Below are positions 54,758 through 62,000 of a DNA stretch of 64,000 bases, one piece after another. The position numbers were made by a program, and so were the translations under genes. How positions within the stretch are numbered: position 1 is the first letter of the stretch; every line of letters starts with the position of its first letter. The notes beneath the pieces were generated by a model, which had not been told where the DNA came from, made no database searches, and saw only the letters and a program-made list of their open reading frames with translations. Where the stretch lies: positions 1,062,501 to 1,126,500 of the forward strand of contig JAWKHH010000002.1 in NCBI GenBank assembly GCA_041394945.1, in the 5' to 3' direction. This DNA is from Bryobacteraceae bacterium (lineage in GTDB: Bacteria; Acidobacteriota; Terriglobia; Bryobacterales; Bryobacteraceae).

Positions 54758-56110
54758 TTACTCCAGAACGAGAGCCGCCACGGTCGTTATTTTATCGATA
54801 TCGATTCCGGTTCCTTCTTCATTGTCGTAGACTTCCATGGCCCGCGGTGGTCCGCCCGGCGCGAGGAGAGTCGCCTTCCCGAACTTTCCCAAAACGTGGA
54901 CGGTGACATCCTCTACCGGATAATCGGAGTAGTTGACCATTTGCAACACCAGCGGTTTCCCAGATTCCGGCGCCGAGAGGCTCGAGAGCATGGTCGACAC
55001 GTTGAACAGCCGCGCTCCCAGGTTCCGCCGGCCGGTCATGTTGTTGATCTCCCGCCAGATCTGGTCGATGGTGTGGACGTCGTCCTTGTCGAGTGTGATC
55101 TGGTCGTCGCGCTGCGCGGGAAACTTCCAGCCCGGAGGCGCCGTCAGCAGAGTCCCGCCGGCCCGGGTGAAGCGCCGCAGGATCTCCTTTTGCTGCGGCG
55201 TTGTCGCCGCCGGGTCCACATTCACGGCCATGGTCGCGCCGCGCATGGCCTCATCGCCGGTGAGCTTGGCCGCCGGTACGGCCCGCACCGGCGTATGCTT
55301 CACGGAGATCATGTCGAGCACTCCGCCCGAGAACAGCCCTCCGCTGTCCACATCCTGCACCAGGATCAGTTGCGCAACCGGCTCATACGCGCGCCACTCC
55401 TGGTGCGATTCGTAGAAAGCCAGATGCGCGCCGATCGCCTTCCAGTCGTCGAGGGCCTTGGCTTCTCCCCGGAGCAGCCTGCCCTCGAACTCCGGATCGA
55501 GCGCGATCACCCACCGCGCGCTCAAGATTGCTGCGTCCGCCACCGCCTGCAAATACCGCGCCACGGGAATCGCCGCGTCCTTTGGCGGCTGGTTCCCCAT
55601 CCAGATGGTCGCCGAAGCAGCGGCGCGCGCAAACCGCAGGAATCCGCCGTTGGTGTCGATCCACGGACCTCCGCTCGGCGCGGCCTTCGCCGATCCGTCC
55701 TCCACCGGGTTGATCCCCGCCCAAACGCCCTGGTTGGTCGCCGCGATCTCGGCGCCCTCGAACTGCATGCGCGTCCGCGGGCCCATCTCCACCACCGTCA
55801 GGCCAGCGTCCCGGTACGCCTTTGCCGGAGGCTCCGAGGGGAAGCCCTCGAAGACCACGCCGCTCAGCTTCGCCTTGGTCGCGTCGCCGGCGAGATCGCC
55901 CGCCTTTCCGCCCGGCGGGATCACGCCGAGCGTCACAATCCCTTTCTCCGCGGCCGCCGCCGAGAATTCCGCCGACCAGTGCTCGCGCTCGAGCAGCAGG
56001 CAGTTCACCGGCGTCAGCTTAATTGTTTCGAGAGTTTTCAGGTCGGCCGAATGCCACCGCGCCGGAATCCATCCGGCGGCGGGGATTGACAGCGCCAGCA
56101 GTAACAACAT
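54758..56110 (-). CDS. Secreted protein of unknown function
   Basis: This 450-residue protein has a short signal peptide (LLLLALSIPAAG). The sequence alternates strands and helices over about 300 residues (LLLEREHWSAEFSAAAAEKG, VVFEGFPSEPPAKAYRDAGL and RWVIALDPEFEGRLLRGEA), suggesting a TIM-barrel glycosidase-like or deacetylase-like fold. A trimer-interface-like region follows (EILRRFTRAGGTLLTAPPG), then a C-terminal beta domain (LVLQMVNYSDYPVEDVTVHV) typical of glycosidase C-termini. I cannot name a family. It lies between DUF362 and suhB-like genes on the same strand. Confidence 0.65.
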   Translation of the reverse strand: MLLLLALSIPAAGWIPARWHSADLKTLETIKLTPVNCLLLEREHWSAEFSAAAAEKGIVTLGVIPPGGKAGDLAGDATKAKLSGVVFEGFPSEPPAKAYRDAGLTVVEMGPRTRMQFEGAEIAATNQGVWAGINPVEDGSAKAAPSGGPWIDTNGGFLRFARAAASATIWMGNQPPKDAAIPVARYLQAVADAAILSARWVIALDPEFEGRLLRGEAKALDDWKAIGAHLAFYESHQEWRAYEPVAQLILVQDVDSGGLFSGGVLDMISVKHTPVRAVPAAKLTGDEAMRGATMAVNVDPAATTPQQKEILRRFTRAGGTLLTAPPGWKFPAQRDDQITLDKDDVHTIDQIWREINNMTGRRNLGARLFNVSTMLSSLSAPESGKPLVLQMVNYSDYPVEDVTVHVLGKFGKATLLAPGGPPRAMEVYDNEEGTGIDIDKITTVAALVLE

Positions 56111-56139
56111 CGTTGTGCCTCCTTGCGCGAACGGTTTGT

Positions 56140-56946
56140 TTATAGCGGCGGCAAGGGAACGCGGTATTGTCCCGCGAACACTTCACCGAAGAGAGCAATC
56201 AACTCGCCATGAATGGCCGTGTTAGTGGTGGCCAGGTGCTTGCCGCGCAGATCCGCCGGGTTGCCGTTCATGTCGGAACAGCGGCCGCCGGCTTCCTCGA
56301 TCAACAGGATTCCGGCGGCCATGTCCCAGGGGTTCAGCCCGAACTCCCAGAATCCGTCCAACCGCCCGCATGCGACGTACGCGAGGTCGATCGCCGCGGA
56401 TCCGCTTCGCCGGATACCGTGGGAAATCATCGCCACCTGGTGAAAAAAGTGGATGTTCACGCTCAGATGGCGCTTATAGCTCGGGAACCCGGTGGCAAGC
56501 AAAGCCTCGTCGAGCTTGGGGGTCTTCGAGACGTGAATGCGGTGGTTGTTCAGGTAGGCGCCGCCGCCGCGCTCGGCGGCGAACAACTCATCGCGAATCG
56601 GGTCGAAGATCACCCCGGCGACTATCCGCCCCGCCTGTTCGAGCGCGAGCGTCACGTTGAAGGCCGGGTACCCGTGGGCGAAGTTCGTGGTGCCATCCAC
56701 CGGATCGACGTACCAGCGGAATTCCGACGGGCTTTCATGGCCGCCTCCCTCCTCGGCGACGATCCCATGCGTCGGAAAGTGGCTGCGCAGCCGCTCGACG
56801 ATCAGTTTCTCGGAAGCGCGGTCGGCTTCCGTGACCAGGTCGGCCGTGCCTTTCAACTCGAAACCCACACGGCGTTCGTAGAGGCGCGCCACCAGGGCAC
56901 CGGCCTCTTTCGCGATGCCAGTGGCTGTTTCGAGATAGGAGGCCAC
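56140..56946 (-). CDS. suhB: Inositol monophosphatase family protein
   Basis: This 268-residue phosphatase has the IMPase metal sites: IVAEEGGGHE (Glu), VDPVDGTTNFAHGYPAF (Asp-x-Ile/Val-Asp-Gly-Thr) and LNPWDMAAGILLIEEAGG (final Asp). It dephosphorylates inositol-1-phosphate or similar sugar phosphates with Mg. SuhB homologues also act in rRNA antitermination in some bacteria. GTG 56946 overlaps the hfq stop by 1 bp. Confidence 0.92.
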   Translation of the reverse strand: MASYLETATGIAKEAGALVARLYERRVGFELKGTADLVTEADRASEKLIVERLRSHFPTHGIVAEEGGGHESPSEFRWYVDPVDGTTNFAHGYPAFNVTLALEQAGRIVAGVIFDPIRDELFAAERGGGAYLNNHRIHVSKTPKLDEALLATGFPSYKRHLSVNIHFFHQVAMISHGIRRSGSAAIDLAYVACGRLDGFWEFGLNPWDMAAGILLIEEAGGRCSDMNGNPADLRGKHLATTNTAIHGELIALFGEVFAGQYRVPLPPL

Positions 56947-57206
56947 TAGGCGGGCGCCTCGTAGAGGTACTTGATGTCGTGCTTGAAAATGAAAAGGTTC
57001 GGTTCGCCGTCGCGCGTCACACGGATGAAGTTGGCGTCATAGTACTCGATCACGCCCTGGACGATCTCGTTGTCCATCAGCTTCACGCAGACCGTCTTCT
57101 TTTGATCGATCAGTTGCCGCAGGTAGCGTACTTCTTCAAAGGTCTGTTCGGGAGCGCGGGCCTTGGCTTTGGTGTTCTTCGTTTTTGTCATGGGTTGTCC
57201 GGGCAA
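56946..57206 (-). CDS. hfq: Divergent RNA chaperone Hfq
   Basis: This 86-residue protein has a basic N-terminal extension (KTKNTKAKARAPEQ), then Sm1 (YLRQLIDQKKTVCVKLMDN to GVIEYYDANFIRVT) and Sm2 ending LFIFKHDIKYLYE, where classical Hfq has YKHAIST. This is the acidobacterial-type Hfq, expected to be a hexameric RNA binder. TTG 57206 is chosen because GGAGGT (57215-57220) lies 8 bases upstream, overlapping the stop of the VWA gene. An in-frame ATG at 57191 would leave it 23 bases away. Confidence 0.85.
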   Translation of the reverse strand: MPGQPMTKTKNTKAKARAPEQTFEEVRYLRQLIDQKKTVCVKLMDNEIVQGVIEYYDANFIRVTRDGEPNLFIFKHDIKYLYEAPA

Positions 57207-57212
57207 GAGCTG

Positions 57213-58121
57213 TTACCTCCCATAATATCCGTCGCGCCCGAAGGCCTGCAAACCATCCTTCTGCAACTCGATGCGCACTTTGCGGAACCCTGCCGGCATG
57301 TGCGGCAGGTTCTTCGGATAGTACCCGATCATGTACTGCGTCCGCAGGGCTTCGAGGATGTCTTTGAACGCCGCGTCGAGCGCAGGGCCCACCGACGGGA
57401 AGAACACCTGACCGCCCGTGCTCCGGCTCAACGTGATCAACGCGTTCTCGCCGCCGGTATTTCGTCCGGCGTCGTTGGTCACCGGCACCACGACGATGGA
57501 GTAGATCACCGCATCCACATCGTGCACGGCGCGGAGCGCGTCCTGGTAGGACCGGTAGCTTGTCGTATCCCCGCCATCCGTGATGACCACAATCACCTTG
57601 CGTCCGTCGCGCTCCTCGAGCATATCCGAGGCAAGGATCAATGCGTCATAGAGCGATGTGCCGGCTTCGGCGGCAAGCCGATCGAGCGCCTGATCCACGC
57701 GCTTGGCGTTGCGCGTGAAGCTCGTCCGCAGCGCAACTTCGTGGTTGAAGCTGAACAGCGCCAGCGCGTCCCGCGGATTCCCCTCGCGGACGAGCGCCCG
57801 CAGGAAGCGACCCGCCGATTCCACCGAGTACTTCAAATCCTTCGCGGTCGACCCGCTCGTGTCCACCAGCAGTGCGATCGAAAGCGGCTGTTCGGTCTGG
57901 CGCTCGAATACCGCGATATCCTGCGGGACATCACTATCGCTCACACGGAAATCATCCTTGCCGAGCGACCCAACCAACTGCCCCTGCTCGTTCTTCACGG
58001 TGACGAGCAGGCGAACCAGGTCAACGTCAACCCGGAATACGGGATCGGGTTTCTGCGCTTGCGCGGCCAGCAGGGCGGCGCCAAGTGTCAGTGCGAAGCC
58101 GGTTTGACCGAGTCGTCCCAT
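57213..58121 (-). CDS. VWA-domain protein (acidobacterial VWFA-related family)
   Basis: This 302-residue protein has a signal peptide (GFALTLGAALLAAQAQ), an N-terminal strand region (FRVDVDLVRLLVTVKNEQG) and a VWA domain with the MIDAS motif LVDTSGSTAKD near residue 80, Thr in TSLYDALILASD and Asp in ITDGGDTTS. It matches the acidobacterial VWFA-related family, which binds metal and probably protein partners outside the cell. ATG 58121, preceded by GGAGGG, lies inside moaDE with a 34-bp overlap. Its stop region carries the hfq ribosome site. Confidence 0.9.
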   Translation of the reverse strand: MGRLGQTGFALTLGAALLAAQAQKPDPVFRVDVDLVRLLVTVKNEQGQLVGSLGKDDFRVSDSDVPQDIAVFERQTEQPLSIALLVDTSGSTAKDLKYSVESAGRFLRALVREGNPRDALALFSFNHEVALRTSFTRNAKRVDQALDRLAAEAGTSLYDALILASDMLEERDGRKVIVVITDGGDTTSYRSYQDALRAVHDVDAVIYSIVVVPVTNDAGRNTGGENALITLSRSTGGQVFFPSVGPALDAAFKDILEALRTQYMIGYYPKNLPHMPAGFRKVRIELQKDGLQAFGRDGYYGR

Positions 58122-58810
58122 TCGCCCTCCACCCACACCTCTCCGTCTTCGAAGTACTCCTTCTTCCAGATCGGAACCAGACGCTTCAGCCGGTTGATGC
58201 CTTCGAGCGCCGCGCTGAAAGCTGGCTTGCGGTGCGGCGCAGTGACCACCACGGCCACGCTGGCCTCGCCGATCTCCATACGACCCAGCCGGTGCACCAG
58301 CGCGATTCGCCCGATCGCGTGCTCGGCGGCGATCCCACGGCCAATATCCGCCATCATCTTGACGGCCATCGCCTCGTAGCACTCGTAGTCCAGGAACCGG
58401 GTGGGCCGGCCTTTCGTGTTGTTGCGGACGACGCCTTCGAAGTCGACCACCGCCCCGTCTTCGGGCCGCTGTAGCCGGCGGATGATCGCTTGTGTGTCGA
58501 TCGGCGAACGGGTGAGGGCGAAGAAGTTACCGGTATCCGAGTCGACGATCTCGTGGAGGTAGCCCGCGCCGCCGCTCACCGGTGGAAGAAACGCGACCTC
58601 GTCCCCTTCGGTGATCTCGGCGTCCCGCCCGGCGAATTCGTGATTGCGGGCGAGGACAATGCTGCCTTCGTAGTCGCGGAGGCGCGGGGCGGTAATCGCC
58701 ACCCTGTCAAAGAGGTCCTGCAGACGGTCTCCCGGCCTCGCCTCCAACTCTTGGGAGGCATGGCCGACGATGTCTTTCAACATGCCAAAAAACAGGACGC
58801 GAATCCTCAC
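58088..58810 (-). CDS. MoaD-MoaE fusion (molybdopterin synthase)
   Basis: This 240-residue protein has a ubiquitin-like MoaD domain at residues 1-81 ending in the glycine pair PPVSGG, followed by a MoaE domain from about 85 (FFALTRSPID, VDFEGVVRNNTKGR, VHRLGRMEIGEASVAVVV and VPIWKKEYFEDGEVWVEG). MoaD normally needs a free C-terminal Gly-Gly for thiocarboxylation. In Mycobacterium MoaX, a similar fusion, the chain is cut after the Gly pair. The same processing is expected here. It is the first gene of the minus-strand unit and is divergent from the RHS gene. Confidence 0.93.
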   Translation of the reverse strand: MRIRVLFFGMLKDIVGHASQELEARPGDRLQDLFDRVAITAPRLRDYEGSIVLARNHEFAGRDAEITEGDEVAFLPPVSGGAGYLHEIVDSDTGNFFALTRSPIDTQAIIRRLQRPEDGAVVDFEGVVRNNTKGRPTRFLDYECYEAMAVKMMADIGRGIAAEHAIGRIALVHRLGRMEIGEASVAVVVTAPHRKPAFSAALEGINRLKRLVPIWKKEYFEDGEVWVEGEWDDSVKPASH

Positions 58811-59003
58811 AGGGCTATCCTAACAGACGGTCCCCGCGAGACTTCGGTTGCATCGGCCGAAAGCGCCCGGAGCAGTCTCGTCCGGGTGCTGGTATATACT
58901 GGCTCTCGTCTGGAGGACAACCGATCTCGGGTCGCAGGAGGTGTGGCCCGCACTCAATCACTGATTCGCTCACGCATCGTGCACAGGCAAGGACGTTCCA
59001 TTC
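58811..59003. promoter_or_regulatory. Divergent intergenic region upstream of moaDE and RHS gene
   Basis: This 193-bp gap separates two divergent genes and must hold both promoters. A TATACT -10-like element lies at 58895-58900 with no good -35 partner at the usual distance. No riboswitch-like structure was recognised by eye. Confidence 0.3.
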
Positions 59004-62000
59004 ATGAGGAAATTCCGGCTGTTTCGCCTCACCCCGCCGCTGCTTCTCGCATCGCTTTGCTCCGCCGCGGTGGACTTCTCCTGGCTCCCCACCGACGCCG
59101 AAATCGGACGGGCGCAAATATTCGACCTGCCACTGAGGAAGATCGACACTCGCCAATCCTGGTATGGCCGCCTGCGCGAGAACCGATCTCTCGCGCAGGC
59201 GCTTCGCGAATACTCGGCCACTGGGGAGACGTTCGAGGTCGAACGCTTCCTCGCAGACCACCCCGGCTCCGGGTGGGCTCCGTCGCTCACCGGCAACCTA
59301 GGCGCGGCATGGCGGCGCCAGGGCCGCATAGCGAAGGGCCTCGACGCTTTCGAACAAGTGTGGCGCCAGACGCGCCAGGCCGAAGCCGGGAACGGAAAGG
59401 CGATCGCGGATTGGGCGGTTGGCGAACTCGCGGACATGCACTCGCACCTAGGCCATTCGGGCCGTGTGGAGGAGATCCTGGCCGAGGTGCAAGGCAGGAA
59501 AATCATGGGCGCGGCGACCGAGCGACTCACATCGGCGCGCGAATCCCTCTGGCGCAGCCGTGAGCACCCGGAGGACCAATACCGTTGCGGGCCGATGGCG
59601 GTGGCGAGCCTGCTGCGCCGGGCCGGTCGCGAGGTCCCCGAGTTTGTTCTTACCGCCAAAGCATCGCGCCGGGGCATGTCCATGGTTCAGGTGCAAACGC
59701 TCGCCCGCGAAGCCGGCCTCGCCCTCCACGCCGTGAAGCGGCAGCCTGGTTCGGGTGTTCCGGTGCCTTCGGTAGTCCATTGGAAGGTGGATCACTACAC
59801 CGCCATCATTGACCGCCGCGTGGAAGACGGTCGAGAACTGTACCTGGTGGAGAACCCACTCTTCGAGAAGCTCATCTGGACCACGCGCGAAGTTCTCGAC
59901 GAAGAGACCAGCGGGTATGCCCTTACGCCGCTTCCGATTGAGCATGCCGCCGGCTGGGCTGCCGCCACGCCAGCGGAAACCGGCGCCGTTTGGGGCCGGT
60001 GTTGGAACGGCGGACTCGACCTGCTCGAATTAATGCTCACCGCCCTGCAAGTTGCCGCCTGCGGAGCCGCATCGGCCGTTGGGATGACGCAGTACAGTTT
60101 CCACGCCATGCTTGTCAGTCTCCATCTGGAAGATGTCCCTGTCGGCTACTCGCCTCCTGTCGGGCCGCCGGTTTTCATCCAAATGAGTTATAACCAGCGG
60201 GATGACCAGCAGCCGCCGCCCGCCATGTTTGCCTACTCGAACTTCGGACCGAAGTGGACTTCCAATTGGATCTCCTACATCACCGACGATGGGCGCGGCG
60301 CCTCCCGCGGGGCAGTGCTCTACCTCCGAGGCGGCGGAGCCGAGGCTTTTGACCGGCGCCCGAACAATCGCGTCGACTCCTTCGGCGTGCATATCTCGAG
60401 CCAAGCCGAACTCGTCGGTACCGGTCCCCGCACCAGCGGCGGGCTCCTCACCGACATCACCGGCTACGAACGCCGCATGCCGGACGGCTCTCGCGAGATC
60501 TATGGTCTTGCCGAACCTCTCTCGAGCCGAACCGATACCGAACGGCGCGTCTACCTGACCGAGGTGATCGATCCGGCCGGCAACGCCGTTAAGCTCAGCT
60601 ACGACGCGATGTATCGCATCACCGGCATTACCGACGCCATCGGCCAGGTGACCCGCATTTCGTACGAATCTGGCGACCCGTTCAAGGTAACTAAGGTTAC
60701 TGACCCGTTCGGCCGCTCCGCTGCGTTTTCCTATGACGGAAGCGGCCTGCTTCGGCGCATCACCGACGTGATTGGAATCGTTTCCGAGTTCAGCTACGAC
60801 GGCGACTTTGTCACCGCGCTGACAACCCCGTACGGCACAACTCAATTCCGCGCCGGCCTGCTTGATATCCACCCTTCCCAGCAGCGATTCGCGGAAATCA
60901 ACCGATGGCTCGAGGCGACCGACCCCGCCGGCGACACCGAGCGGCTCGAGCTGCGCAGCGATACCGAGAGCTGGCCCGGCGCCCGCGAAAACCAGACCCG
61001 GCCCTCGGCCATCACCTATTACTGGGACAAGCAGGCGTGGAAGAACGGAGGCCGCGTCGACGAAAATGCGCATACCTACCGCTGGATGCTTGTCGAGAAC
61101 ACGCGGTTGTCCGGCTATCCGCGATGGGAGAAACCCGCCCTTTCCGGGCAGGTGAACTACGCTTATCCCCGCTCGCCCGAACGCGGCGACCTGTTTGACA
61201 TGCTGATTCCCCCCAACTCGCCCGGCTCCGGAGCCGACGGATTGCCAACCATCGTATCCGCCCAACTGGACGACGGCGCCGCTCACGTCGAGAGGGCCGA
61301 GTACAACGTGCGCGGTAATCCAGTGAAGGTCACAGACGCGGCCGGACGCACTTACTCCTACCGCTACGACGCCACTAGTGTCGATCTGCTGGAGTTCCGA
61401 AACGACACCGCGAACGAGAGGCTGGCTCTTTTCACATACAACTCTCAGCACCGGCCGCTCACCTATGTCGATGCCGCCGGCCAGACGGCGCGCTTCACCT
61501 ACAACCAACGAGGGCAAATCCTCAGTGCCACCAACGCGAAGGACCAAACCACCCGCTACGCTTACGATGGCAACGGCTACCTGACTACGGTTACCGGTCC
61601 CATTCCGCAGGCAGTAATCCGCTACGCCTACGACAACGCTGGTCGCGTCGCTTCGGTAACCGGGACGGACGGGTATCAACTGACGTTTGAATACGATGCC
61701 CTGGACCGCCTCGTCAAAACCACTTACCCGGATGGAACGGTCAGCGAAACCCGCTACGACCGGCTGGATGCGTCGGAACTGATCGACCGGCGGGGCCGAT
61801 CCACCGCAATCGCCTACGACTCGGTCCGCCGTCCGGTCTCGGTCACGGACGCGTTTGGAAGAACCGCCTCCATGTCCTGGTGTGGCTGCGGTGCGGCGAA
61901 TGAGCTCACCGATCCCGCCGGCAACGTCACGCGGTGGCAGCGCGACATCGAAGGCCGTGCCACCGAGAAGATTCTTCCTGGCGGAGCCACCACGCGGATG

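Noticed and set aside
54473..56089. Plus-strand open frame of 538 codons
   Set aside because: Arg/His-rich shadow of the DUF362 and secreted unknown genes. The minus frames have signal peptides and normal composition.
56979..58379. Plus-strand open frame of 466 codons
   Set aside because: Antisense to hfq, the VWA gene and moaDE, which are all recognisable families.
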